Source: Ornithinibacillus salinisoli
GTDB taxonomy: Bacteria > Bacillota > Bacilli > Bacillales > Amphibacillaceae
Direction: 5' to 3' (one strand)
DNA: 64,000 nucleotides
NCBI RefSeq assembly: GCF_042682545.1
Contig: NZ_JBHUHQ010000015.1
Shown: positions 34,067 to 43,071 of the stretch, piece after piece
How positions within the stretch are numbered: position 1 is the stretch's first letter
Layout: every line of letters begins with the position of its first letter
Notes under the pieces: model-generated
The model's input: only the letters and a program-made list of their open reading frames with translations
Databases searched by the model: none
Told to the model about the DNA's origin: nothing
Position numbers and translations under genes: made by a program

Positions 34067-34389
34067 TAGCTTCTAAGGTAAGAGCCATTGACCTTGTGCT
34101 TGTTACTAAATGCAATAATCGTTATAATTTCTGGAATTATACAAAAAATACAAATGATCCTATTGTAAAGTGGGACCATTACTGTTTCTTAAACTTCTAG
34201 AGGTATAATGGAAAAAAAGGGGACAGGCACCATGTCCCATTAGGTCATAGGTCTGTCCCACCTCTACACAGCTCGTAGAAAACACAAAAAACACATGCTT
34301 TGATGATAAAATATATTTTTCAAATTTAACAGAAACTTAATTATCGCAGATACTTAGATGATTTGATAGATTTACAAGGGGGATTATCC
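34067..34389. other. Intergenic region with GACAGGCACC hairpin
   Basis: At 34220-34238 GGGACA and TGTCCC flank the dispersed GGCACCA core, followed by a second CTGTCCCA near 34252. No gene is visible in the rest. Confidence 0.5.
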
Positions 34390-35343
34390 GTGAACAAGAG
34401 AATATTATTAGTAGTATGCATTTGTTTATTTGTATTGATGGTCGGTTGCACCTCATCGGAGTACAAATCCTTTATTGAGGCTGGTAATAACTCAATCCAT
34501 GAAGGAAATTATGAAGATGCATTAACAAATTACTCTAAAGCAATGACAGAGAAAGAAACTGAAGAAGCGGAAACTATCTATGAAATATTAGAGTTGATGG
34601 TAGATGGTATGAGTTTATTTGAGCAGGGTAATTTTGAACAAAGCTTAGAAGCTTATCAAGGAATTGGTGAGTTACCAATAGAGGAATTAACTGTTTTGAA
34701 GAAGGTAGAGCGTGATCGAGATAAGCTGATAGCACAAACGGAAGAAACTATTGAAACGTATACACGTATGGTGGAGTTGTTGGAGCAGGGAAAGGACTAT
34801 TTAAAAGAGCAGGAATAAGATGAGGCACTAAATCTTTTTGAAGAAATAGCAAATTCCACGGAATCTCCTAACAATAATAGTGTCAATCAATTAAAGGAAG
34901 AAGCATCGTCTTTAATTGAACAAACAGATCATGAAAAAGCAGAGTACGTTGAAGAACAGGAAAGAATCGCCGCAGAGAAGAAGGCAGAGGAAGAACGAAA
35001 AAAGGCGGAAGAGGAGCAACGCAAGAAAGAAGAAGAACAGCGAAAGAAAGAGGAAGAGGAACGTAAAAAACAAGAAGAACAAGCGAAATCATCTAAATTT
35101 TCCCATGAGGAAGCAAGACAGTATGTTCATGAATATCTAATAAGCTTGTATTCTGGAGATCCACTAAGTAATTCAAATGTACGATTAGAATATGACCATG
35201 ATTTAGAAAATGGCGATTATGTTTTTTTGTTATACGAAGTGGTCATTAATAACTCAGAAACGAAAGAAGGACATACAGCGACTTGGGGCTGGTATGGCAT
35301 TGACCCGGTTAATAATTATGTCTATGATGCCATGACATATTAG
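34390..35343 (+). pseudogene. TPR-like coiled-coil lipoprotein interrupted by one in-frame TAA
   Basis: From the GTG at 34390 (GGGGGA site 6 bases upstream) the frame reads a lipoprotein signal with lipobox LMVGC, then helical TPR-like repeats, to a TAA at 34816-34818. The same frame continues without other stops to 35343: DEALNLFEEIANS, a Glu/Lys/Arg-rich coiled coil of about 50 residues (KKAEEERKKAEEEQ), and a C-terminal domain with GDYVFLLYEVV and WGWYGIDP. The stop replaces the Tyr of a TPR-type YDEALNLF motif, so a single TAY to TAA change explains it. Intact length would be 317 residues. Confidence 0.8.
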
Positions 35344-35351
35344 AATATGGA

Positions 35352-35386
35352 TGGAACTCAACCTGAGATGTTGGGTTCTTTTTTAT
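35352..35386 (+). terminator. Terminator after the interrupted lipoprotein gene
   Basis: GAACTCAAC pairs with GTTGGGTTC (one wobble) around a 6-nt loop, followed by TTTTTTA. It sits 10 bases past the lipoprotein stop. Confidence 0.75.
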
Positions 35387-35782
35387 CTGTCTGTTTATGG
35401 AAGAAAACTCCTTGAATTTAACAAAAACACCCCCAATGGAATATTTTCAGCTGTGGGTTCAGAACCCAACCAGATACCCTGCTTAATTGTGTTACATTTT
35501 CAGCGGTATCAGTCCTTGTATCAACTCAAAAAAGAAAAGTGGATGCGTATACTGCAATATTTGGAAGTTGAGTCCATATGAGCCAGCTGAACGAAATGAT
35601 GAGTGACAAGAGTAATCTCAAGGGATTAATGCTTCTTCTCAAATTATGTACAAGGACTCGGTGTTGACCAACACTTTGCTTATGTTGTTTAATGACGGTT
35701 GTTGATCATAAAACATATAAATCCAGCTGCAGATATTTAATATATAATAGAACTATAATAACTAAAGGAAAGAGGGATTATT
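35387..35782. other. 400-bp region, no recognisable gene
   Basis: A plus-strand frame with NSLNLTKTPPMEYFQLW and later YEPAERNDE is broken by stops and may be an old coding remnant. I cannot name it. An AAAGGAAAGAGGG site at its end belongs to the next gene. Confidence 0.4.
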
Positions 35783-36052
35783 ATGAGGGAATTTGATTTT
35801 GCTAGATTCTTGAATGAGCAGGGGAGTATTAGTAGTAAGGACAAGGCGGTTAGATCTAGGGTTGCGAAGGCAAAAAAGGTTGAACGTGATTTAGGTGTTA
35901 ATTTAGACGAAATAGTTAAAAGTGATGACCATACCTATGCGGTGCTAATGTGAATTAAGAATGGTGAAATGAATGAACATAACGGAGTTTATCAAAATGC
36001 TGTTAGAAAATATTATCTATTTATCCCTACATTGAATAAGTATATAAGATAA
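35783..36052 (+). pseudogene. Small gene of unknown family with internal TGA
   Basis: ATG behind AAAGGAAAGAGGG starts MREFDFARFLNEQGSISSKD and then AVRSRVAKAKKVERDLGVNLDEIV. A TGA at 35951-35953 interrupts after 56 codons, then the frame continues IKNGEMNEHNGVYQNAVRKYY and ends at 36050-36052. The two parts read as one 89-codon protein. The pattern of two short helical blocks and a QNAxRKYYxF end recalls N-terminal modules found on some restriction-related proteins (from memory, unsure). Confidence 0.55.
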
Positions 36053-36384
36053 AAGGGTTTTTGGTGAACATGGGGACGTTTCTATTGCTCATTTTAGGAA
36101 GAGTGGTAAATAAGGGGACAATCGGAAGTATTTGCGTGAAAGAAGGCACAACTAGCGGATTTAATTGTGCCTTCGTCTTATCTTATGTAACTACTTGCTA
36201 GGGACTTGTATATAAACAAAAGACCGCAGGGACAGGCACCTTGGTTTATAATAAGATATAGGCCAACCAGAAATTGTTCTGATTGACCAAATAATACGAT
36301 GGCCAGTATAGCAGAAGATAAGGAGGTCTTCTTATTCCAGTCTTGCGCACTATTGTGGCAAATTATTAATTATACAACAACACA
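36053..36384. other. Intergenic DNA with a perfect hairpin and a GACAGGCACC motif
   Basis: GAAGGCACAA (36142-36151) and TTGTGCCTTC (36165-36174) form a 10-bp perfect stem, a likely terminator although the tail is GTCTTATCTT. A copy of GACAGGCACC lies at 36231-36240. Nothing coding is visible. Confidence 0.55.
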
Positions 36385-37146
36385 CTAAGTTCGCTCTAAT
36401 AATTTCGCGATTTCTACAGCTGTTGGAATTTCAAGCACGTTTTTCTCAGCAAATTCATTCCCTTGTGGGTCTTTGCTTTTCCTGATCTCTTGTGCAGCCA
36501 TCTCCAAATCAAATGTCGTCCGACGGAATTCTATTCCCTTTGGGCTAAGTAGAAGCCAATATGCTCCTGGTTCATCAGCAAAGGGCATCCCTACACTCCC
36601 TGCATTGATAATATGCTTATCATTTATTTGTTTTTCAAATTGCATATGAGTATGTCCACAAACGACAGTCTGTTGCTCGATATTTGCAAAAATAGTGGCA
36701 AGTCGTTCCTGCGAGGTAAGAGGTGTAAAAATATCTTCATCACTACTTGGAGTGGCATGACAAAATAGAACGTCACCTAATCCATCAACAGAAAACGTTA
36801 TCGTTGTTGGTAACTCTGATAGAAAATTCCTTTGAGATCGAGTTATCTGTTCAGCAACCCATTGTGTCCTCTCCCGTCCTTTTTCCGACATAACGGACGG
36901 GAGTGGCTTACCATCAAAGGCCATCACAACTTCCCTGTCTCCGTTTCCAAGAATAAAACTTACCTTATCAGTCAATGAGAAAATCCGTTCTAAAGTTCGA
37001 CTAGGCATAGGTCCAGAAACAATATCCCCTCCGACAACAATAGAATCCGGCTTAATGTCTGCAAGTTCATTTAGCACTGCGTTCAGTGCAGGCAAATTCC
37101 CATGAATATCATAAATCGCTGCGATTTTAATGGTTATCCCCTCCAT
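36385..37146 (-). CDS. Calcineurin-like metallophosphoesterase (YfcE/MJ0936-like)
   Basis: A 253-residue (248 from the alternative start) metal-dependent phosphoesterase. Motifs in order: YDIHGNLPAL, VGGDIVSGP, ILGNGDREV, FCHATP, and CGHTHMQ, giving the complete dinuclear metal site. The family usually starts MKIAAIYDIHGN. Here that position is ATT AAA ATC at 37131, with GGAGGGG 7 bases upstream on the minus strand; the only ATG (37146) is five codons earlier and itself part of the site, with no site of its own. The substrate is unknown; relatives split phosphodiesters. Confidence 0.88.
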   Translation of the reverse strand: MEGITIKIAAIYDIHGNLPALNAVLNELADIKPDSIVVGGDIVSGPMPSRTLERIFSLTDKVSFILGNGDREVVMAFDGKPLPSVMSEKGRERTQWVAEQITRSQRNFLSELPTTITFSVDGLGDVLFCHATPSSDEDIFTPLTSQERLATIFANIEQQTVVCGHTHMQFEKQINDKHIINAGSVGMPFADEPGAYWLLLSPKGIEFRRTTFDLEMAAQEIRKSKDPQGNEFAEKNVLEIPTAVEIAKLLERT

Positions 37147-37526
37147 AATTTAAAAATCTCTTACTTAATAATAAACGAAATATAGGGCAGAAAAGATATG
37201 GCTTTTTAATGAAGTGTGCTCTAGAGCGGAGGAAGCGGAGTTTAGAAATCGAAACAAAAATCGATATGGTAAGTACATCAATAGCTAATAGTACAAGCCC
37301 CTCCTAAGGACGAATCCCATCCATTTGCTTCAGTTTCTAGTAAGTAGGATTATTTTTCTTTCATCTACATCTCAAAGGAATTTTAATAATAATGTCGAAT
37401 TATATAAAAATATAATAAACCCTACTTAAGCCTATATATCCTCTAAGATCCCGCTATCAATTAAGTCTGTTAAAAGGTATTAATTTAACTGAAAAAGTCG
37501 AAATATTCAATATAAGGAGGAATTCC
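37147..37526. other. Divergent intergenic region before the CdaR gene
   Basis: 380 bases, AT-rich to the right. A CTCTAGAGCGGAGG stretch near 37210 is GC-rich. No clear promoter pair is visible by eye. The AAGGAGG of the CdaR gene lies at about 37515. Confidence 0.4.
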
Positions 37527-38639
37527 ATGAACGAACTTTTCCACTCTGGGAAATTCTATGCCACCGTAGTCCAAGAAGTACACAAATTAATTAACGAAGA
37601 TGTAATTTTAACTAATCAAGAAGGAACTATTGTAGCCAGTACAGACCCCTCACGTATAGGTCAGTTTCACGAAGGTGCACTATTATCGATGCAAAAAAAA
37701 CAAAACATGTTTATGACGGAAGAATTAACGAAAAAATTAAAAGGGGTTCGTAAAGGTGTTGCTCTGCCAATTATGATAGATGACAAACCACAAGGGTGCT
37801 TAGGTATTACGGGGGAACCAAAAGTGGTGGAACCATTTGCATTACTTGTTCAAAAAGTAGCCGAGCTCTTTGTTCAGGATTCGATCATTCAAACAAACCA
37901 AGAAAGGCAAGCACGAGAACTAGAGTTTTTCGTTTTTGATTGGTTAAATTCAAAGGAGGTATCTAAATCTTTAATAGAGCGTAGTCATTTTTTTAATATC
38001 CAAATGAACCAATATGAACGTGTAGTTGTATTAAAAACGGAACAATCAGCATTACAACTTTCTTATAAGGATATTAATCTATTAAAAACTGCTTGGGACC
38101 AAAAAGGAGATACTTTATTCATACGATGGGGGCAGGATAAAATTCTAATGCTTTTAACGGATAGCTATGAGAAATGTGGCTTATATCATAAGTTAGATAA
38201 GTTCCTAAAGGAAATAGAAATAACGATGAAAGCAGATGTTTATGTTGGGGTCGGGCAAGCTACAGGATTTGAAAAGCTGTATGTTTCTTTTGAACAGGCA
38301 GACCGAGCATGTGGAGCGTCCTCTGAGAAACATAATATTATATTTGAAGATGAATTGAGATTTGATATTTTACAGCAAGCTTTAAATGATGGTACCAAAC
38401 GAAATTTTGTAGAACGAACTATTCAACCTCTAGTAGGTGAGGAAGTTCTATTACAAACACTTGAATGTTGGTTCCATAATGATATGTCCAATCAAAGGGC
38501 GGCTAAACAATTACATATTCATAAAAACACTTTACTTTACCGACTAAAACGAATTGAAGAGTTAACTAGACTAAGTTTAAGTAAAATACACGATCTTGTA
38601 ATTTTATACGTTGGATATCGTTTTCTGTATGAAAAATAA
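37527..38639 (+). CDS. CdaR-family (sugar-diacid recognition) transcriptional regulator
   Basis: A 370-residue regulator. Residues about 5-135 form the diacid-recognition domain (LINEDVILTNQEGTIVASTDPSRIG and PIMIDDKPQGCLGITG are typical). A GGDEF-like middle part follows, and the C-terminal PucR-type helix-turn-helix is at about 305-365 (NQRAAKQLHIHKNTLLYRLKRIEEL). In E. coli CdaR activates glucarate/glycerate genes. It faces the GlcDF-TRAP operon that begins 160 bases downstream, so a hydroxy acid from that route is the likely inducer. Confidence 0.88.
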   Translation: MNELFHSGKFYATVVQEVHKLINEDVILTNQEGTIVASTDPSRIGQFHEGALLSMQKKQNMFMTEELTKKLKGVRKGVALPIMIDDKPQGCLGITGEPKVVEPFALLVQKVAELFVQDSIIQTNQERQARELEFFVFDWLNSKEVSKSLIERSHFFNIQMNQYERVVVLKTEQSALQLSYKDINLLKTAWDQKGDTLFIRWGQDKILMLLTDSYEKCGLYHKLDKFLKEIEITMKADVYVGVGQATGFEKLYVSFEQADRACGASSEKHNIIFEDELRFDILQQALNDGTKRNFVERTIQPLVGEEVLLQTLECWFHNDMSNQRAAKQLHIHKNTLLYRLKRIEELTRLSLSKIHDLVILYVGYRFLYEK

Positions 38640-38797
38640 GGCTACATCCTAAATTTTGTCATGGGAATTTGTATTCTATCACAAAGTAATTGCATAAAAA
38701 TTCTTATTTTTTTGTAACCTATCATATAGATTTATACGATTCCGAATAATATAATAAATTTCAAGGCGCCAATAAACTAGGGTAGAGGGGGATATAT

Positions 38798-40216
38798 ATA
38801 AAACTTGCAGAAAATGTAATTGAAACTTTTCAAGAAATTTGTGGGGTTGAAAATGTTCAATATTCGACAGCAGCAAAACTTGCTTATTCCTATGATGCAA
38901 CTGCTAACTTCCAAACGATGCCAGATGTTATTCTAGCACCTCGTAATAAGGAAGAAGTTGCCCAAGTCGTTCAAGTGTGTGCTGAAAATAAAATCCCAAT
39001 TGTTCCAAGAGGTTCTGGAACAAATCTATCGGCTGGAACAAGTCCATCCAATGGAGGTGCCGTTTTACTTTTTAAGAATATGAATCGCATCCTAGAGTTA
39101 GATGAGGAAAATCTAACTGTTACTGTACAACCGGGTGTTATTACAAAAACATTAATAGACTATGTTGAAGGAGAAAGCTTATTCTATCCCCCTGATCCGA
39201 GTTCATTAAAAATTTCTACGATCGGTGGCAATATTAGTGAAAACTCTGGTGGACTTCGAGGATTGAAATATGGTGTGACAAAAGACTATGTTTTAGGACT
39301 TGAAGCTGTTTTACCTAATGGAAAGATCATTCGCACTGGTGGAAAACTTGCCAAAGATGTGGCAGGGTATGATTTAACTAGTTTGCTTGTGGGCTCAGAA
39401 GGGACGCTAGCTGTTATTACGGAAGCTACTTTGAGGTTAATTCCAAAGCCTTCGTATAAGGAGACGATTTTAGCGATGTTTAAAACGTTAGAGGACGCTG
39501 CAGAAACAGTATCAGCTATTTTAGCTGCTAGAATTATTCCGACTACACTTGAATTTATGGATCAAGGTACCATTCAAGTAATGGAAGATTATAAACAAAT
39601 TGGTCTTCCTACGGATTGTGAGGCTGTGTTATTAATCGAACAAGACGGGGCGATAGAGACAGTAGTAAAAGACATAGAGAGAATTTATCAAATTTGTTCG
39701 AATTACGGTGCTATTGATGTACAAAAAGCAGAAACAGAAGAAGAGGCAGAGGATTTACGATCTGCTAGACGCGATGCTTTATCTGCTTTAGCTAGACTGC
39801 GTCCGACAACGATTTTAGAGGATGCAACTGTACCAAGGTCTAAGATTGCACCAATGGTACGTGAAATTACTCGCATTGCTGAAAAGTATAATGTAACGAT
39901 AAGGACATTTGGTCATGCTGGGGATGGAAATTTACATCCAACTTGTTTGACAGACATACGTGACAAAGAGGAAATGGAAAGAGTCGAGCAGGCGTTTGAA
40001 GAAATCTTTTATGCATCAATTGATCTAGGGGGAACCATTACTGGAGAACATGGAGTAGGTGAAATGAAAGCTCCATATCTAGAATGGAAAATAGGTAAGG
40101 CAGGAATTCAGGTTATGACGGCAATAAAAGAAGTGTTAGATCCACATAACATAATGAATCCTGGAAAAGTGTTTGCGAAGTCAACAAAAGAACGTTTGGT
40201 GATGGCTAATGTCTAA
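38798..40216 (+). CDS. GlcD-type FAD-linked 2-hydroxyacid oxidase subunit, probable ATA start
   Basis: FAD subunit of a glycolate-oxidase-like dehydrogenase. The FAD/PCMH domain shows PRGSGTNLSAGTSP, PPDPSS and GGNISENSGGLRGLKYG; the C-terminal half ends TFGHAGDGNLHPT and GEHGVGEMK. The first in-frame ATG is at 38918, but 40 codons upstream of it belong to the family (AKLAYSYDATANFQTMPDVI aligns with GlcD N-termini). The frame closes at a TAG at 38783. The AGAGGGGG site (38784-38791) is followed after 6 bases by ATA AAA CTT, so ATA appears where ATG is expected. With it the protein has 472 residues, normal for GlcD. Confidence 0.85.
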   Translation: MKLAENVIETFQEICGVENVQYSTAAKLAYSYDATANFQTMPDVILAPRNKEEVAQVVQVCAENKIPIVPRGSGTNLSAGTSPSNGGAVLLFKNMNRILELDEENLTVTVQPGVITKTLIDYVEGESLFYPPDPSSLKISTIGGNISENSGGLRGLKYGVTKDYVLGLEAVLPNGKIIRTGGKLAKDVAGYDLTSLLVGSEGTLAVITEATLRLIPKPSYKETILAMFKTLEDAAETVSAILAARIIPTTLEFMDQGTIQVMEDYKQIGLPTDCEAVLLIEQDGAIETVVKDIERIYQICSNYGAIDVQKAETEEEAEDLRSARRDALSALARLRPTTILEDATVPRSKIAPMVREITRIAEKYNVTIRTFGHAGDGNLHPTCLTDIRDKEEMERVEQAFEEIFYASIDLGGTITGEHGVGEMKAPYLEWKIGKAGIQVMTAIKEVLDPHNIMNPGKVFAKSTKERLVMANV

Positions 40217-41573
40217 TCTATCATTAACTGAAAGAATTCAGCAGGGTTTTAAAGAGAATTTAGAAGAAGAAAAATTGCTAGATTGTATGCGATGTGGATT
40301 TTGCTTACCAGCATGTCCGACCTACATACATTTGAATTACGATGAAACCCAGTCACCTAGAGGTAGATTAGCAATAATGAAGGCGGTACGAGATGGAGAT
40401 GTTCCATTTGATGATTCGGTTGAAGAATCCTTGGATTTATGTCTTGGGTGTCGGGCGTGTGAACCAGCTTGTCCAGCTGGAGTAGAATATGGCCATCTTT
40501 TGGAAAATGCTAGAGATGTCATTCAGCAGGAAAGGAAATCAACACTAAAAGAAAAAACTGCACGTAAAGTTGCATTTGATTACCTATTCCAAGAACCAGA
40601 TAAAATGAGTAAAACCGTGGGATTAGTACGGTTTTATCAAAGGTCCGGAATGCAAACGCTTACAAGGAAGATGAAAATTTTATCATTCTTCCCTGATATA
40701 TTAGGTGGTATGGAAAAAGTCTTACCACCAATTGAGAAGGACAGAAATGTTCGAGGAAGGGTTTATCAACCGGTAACGAAAACGACGAAGGTAGCATTTT
40801 TTACGGGATGCTTAATGGAGACTGTTTTTTCTAAAACGAATGACGCAACCGTTAAAGTACTCCAAAAATTAGGCTGTGAGGTATGGATTCCAGAGGACCA
40901 ATTTTGCTGTGGGGCATTACATGGTCATAGTGGCGAGTTGGAAAAGGCGAAACAAAACGCAAGGAGGAATCTGGATAGTTTTTTCGCTAGAGATGTTGAT
41001 TATATTGTTAATAATGCAGGTGGCTGTGGAGCATTTTTATCGGAATATGAACACCTTTTAAAGGATGAACCAGAATATTTGGAGAAGGCAAAGCTATTTT
41101 CAAAAAAAACAATTGACATTACATCCTTCATTCACAAGTTGGGTATCACGGAACTTCCACTTCGAAACACAAATGGCGAAAAACTGATGGTTACGTATCA
41201 GGATTCCTGTCATCTAAGAAATGTAAATCATGTAATTAAGGAACCTAGGGAAATCTTACAGTCTATTGAAAATGTGGAATATTTGGAGCTTGAAGGGGCA
41301 GATCAATGCTGTGGTTCTGCTGGTATTTACAATTTAATCCACTCAGAAATGTCCATGAAAATCTTAGATAATCGAATGGATAATGTAAAGAAAAGTGGAA
41401 CGCATATTATTATTACTACGAATCCTGGATGCCTATTACAAATGAAATTAGGCATTGAGAGGGCAGGGCTTTCCGACAAAATAGAAGCGCTTCATATTAT
41501 TGATTTTATTTATGATTATTTATTAAGAGATCAAATTATAGGGGGTAATTTAATTGAAGAAGAAGTTTATTAG
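40209..41573 (+). CDS. GlcF-type iron-sulfur subunit of the hydroxyacid oxidase
   Basis: A 454-residue electron-transfer partner of the GlcD-like protein. Two ferredoxin clusters are at the N-terminus: CMRCGFCLPACPTY near residue 26 and CLGCRACEPACPAG near residue 79. Two CCG domains follow, with FCCGALHGHSG near residue 235 and CHLRN...DQCCGSAG near residues 337-382. The start overlaps the GlcD stop by 8 bases, so the pair is made in step. Together they would oxidise a 2-hydroxy acid to a 2-oxo acid and pass electrons to the membrane chain. Confidence 0.92.
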   Translation: MSNLSLTERIQQGFKENLEEEKLLDCMRCGFCLPACPTYIHLNYDETQSPRGRLAIMKAVRDGDVPFDDSVEESLDLCLGCRACEPACPAGVEYGHLLENARDVIQQERKSTLKEKTARKVAFDYLFQEPDKMSKTVGLVRFYQRSGMQTLTRKMKILSFFPDILGGMEKVLPPIEKDRNVRGRVYQPVTKTTKVAFFTGCLMETVFSKTNDATVKVLQKLGCEVWIPEDQFCCGALHGHSGELEKAKQNARRNLDSFFARDVDYIVNNAGGCGAFLSEYEHLLKDEPEYLEKAKLFSKKTIDITSFIHKLGITELPLRNTNGEKLMVTYQDSCHLRNVNHVIKEPREILQSIENVEYLELEGADQCCGSAGIYNLIHSEMSMKILDNRMDNVKKSGTHIIITTNPGCLLQMKLGIERAGLSDKIEALHIIDFIYDYLLRDQIIGGNLIEEEVY

Positions 41574-42564
41574 TGTTTTATTATTGTTATTTATCGTTGC
41601 ATTTGTAAGTGCTTGTTCCTCTAATTCAGGTTCAAGTTCAGATGGTGGAGAGGAATATGAATTACAGATGTCTGTAACGGTAAATGATTCTTCAACTTGG
41701 TACCAAGCAGCTGAGAAGCTTGCTGAAGACCTTGAATCAGAAACAGACGGACGTATTACGATGGAAGTTTTCCCAAATGAACAATTATCAGGTGGGGACT
41801 CTGGTAAGGCGGTAGAGTTGCTATCTAAAGGAACGATTGATTTAACGTTTAACTCAACTATTATTTATTCCATTTTAGATGAGCGCTTTGGGGTAGCAAG
41901 TGCTCCATTCCTTTTTAAAGACTTAGATGAAGTTGATCAAGTGTTCGGTGGAGACGGTGGAGAAGCGTTAAAAGATATTTTAAGAGAAATTGGTGTTGAA
42001 CCACTTGGTTATGGTCAAAATGGTTTCCGCCAAGTGACAAACAGTGTACATGAAATCAAATCACCTGCTGACGTTGAAGGATTAAAGATGCGTATTCCTG
42101 GAATCACGATGTATACCGATTTATGGCGTGAATTAGGAGCAGACCCATCGACAATGACATTCTCTGAAGTTTTCACTTCTCTTCAACAAAATACAATTGA
42201 TGGCCAAGAAAATCCAATCGATGTTATCCATTCTTCTAGATTAGAGGAAGTTCAGGATTATATTACTATGTGGAACTACTCTTACGATCCTCTAGTACTC
42301 GGAATCAATAAAGAATTATTTGATTCTATGAGTGAAGAAGATCAAGAATTAATTACTAAATTAGGTGCAGAAGCTGCTGAATATCAAGTTGAGTTAGCAC
42401 GTGATAAAGAAGCAGAGCAAATTAGTGAACTGGAAGATAAAGGTATGCAGTTCTACTATCCAACAGATGAAGAACTTACTATGTTTAAAGAAACCGTACA
42501 ACCAGTTTATGACAAATATGAAGATATTTGGGGAGCCGACTTACTTGAGGCATTCACACCTTAA
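41554..42564 (+). CDS. TRAP transporter substrate-binding lipoprotein (DctP family)
   Basis: A 336-residue binding protein. The N-terminus is a lipoprotein signal with lipobox FVSAC near residue 21, then a Ser-rich linker. Family motifs: VFPNEQLSGGDSGKAVELLSKGTID, YGQNGFRQVTN, LKMRIPG with the conserved Arg that binds a carboxylate, and TIDGQENPIDVI. TTG start overlapping the GlcF stop, with GGGGG 7-8 bases upstream. The carboxylate-binding Arg supports an organic acid substrate, in line with the oxidase genes. Confidence 0.92.
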   Translation: MKKKFISVLLLLFIVAFVSACSSNSGSSSDGGEEYELQMSVTVNDSSTWYQAAEKLAEDLESETDGRITMEVFPNEQLSGGDSGKAVELLSKGTIDLTFNSTIIYSILDERFGVASAPFLFKDLDEVDQVFGGDGGEALKDILREIGVEPLGYGQNGFRQVTNSVHEIKSPADVEGLKMRIPGITMYTDLWRELGADPSTMTFSEVFTSLQQNTIDGQENPIDVIHSSRLEEVQDYITMWNYSYDPLVLGINKELFDSMSEEDQELITKLGAEAAEYQVELARDKEAEQISELEDKGMQFYYPTDEELTMFKETVQPVYDKYEDIWGADLLEAFTP

Positions 42565-42585
42565 TTGGAAAAGGGGGTTAAAGAC

Positions 42586-43071
42586 GTGACTAAATGGCTC
42601 AGTCGTGTAGAAGAAATGATTGTTGTATTCGTGTTAGCTGTCATGTCTATTATCGCTTTCAGTAATGTATTAACCCGTAATTTGTTTGACCTATCCTTGG
42701 CATTTACGGAGGAAGTGACTATTAATCTATTTGTGATGCTGACATTTGTTGGTACATCCATAGGTGTGCGTAAAAAGGCACACCTTGGGTTTTCCTTAAT
42801 TTATGATAAATCACCAGCTTCGCTAAAGCGCTTTTTAACTATTTTAATTGGATTTATTTCCATTGTAATTTTCTCTTTGTTTACCTATTACGGTTTTGCC
42901 ATGGTTGCATTTCAAATGGATATGAATTCAACAACACCAGCATTAGGTTGGCCGCGTTGGACATTCTCGTTAGGGTTACCGTTTGGCGCATTATTATGTA
43001 CGATTCGTTCCATTGAGGCGCTAATTAAAGAATGGAAGGAAGTATCATTGGAACAGGAGGGGAGTCAATGA
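42586..43071 (+). CDS. TRAP transporter small membrane subunit (DctQ family)
   Basis: A 161-residue membrane protein with four helices, the size and layout of DctQ. The WLSRVEEMIVVFVLAVMSIIAFSNVLTRN start is characteristic. The GTG at 42586 lies about 9 bases after AAAAGGGGG, whereas the TTG at 42565 precedes that site, so the shorter form is taken. It bridges the binding protein and the large subunit encoded next, with which it overlaps (ATGA). Confidence 0.9.
   Translation: MTKWLSRVEEMIVVFVLAVMSIIAFSNVLTRNLFDLSLAFTEEVTINLFVMLTFVGTSIGVRKKAHLGFSLIYDKSPASLKRFLTILIGFISIVIFSLFTYYGFAMVAFQMDMNSTTPALGWPRWTFSLGLPFGALLCTIRSIEALIKEWKEVSLEQEGSQ

Noticed and set aside
34916..35140. 74-codon Lys/Arg-rich frame
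   Set aside because: Out-of-frame shadow of the Glu/Lys-rich coiled coil of the lipoprotein gene.
35351..35581. 76-codon frame after the lipoprotein remnant
   Set aside because: Its first part is the terminator hairpin at 35352-35386; no ribosome binding site.
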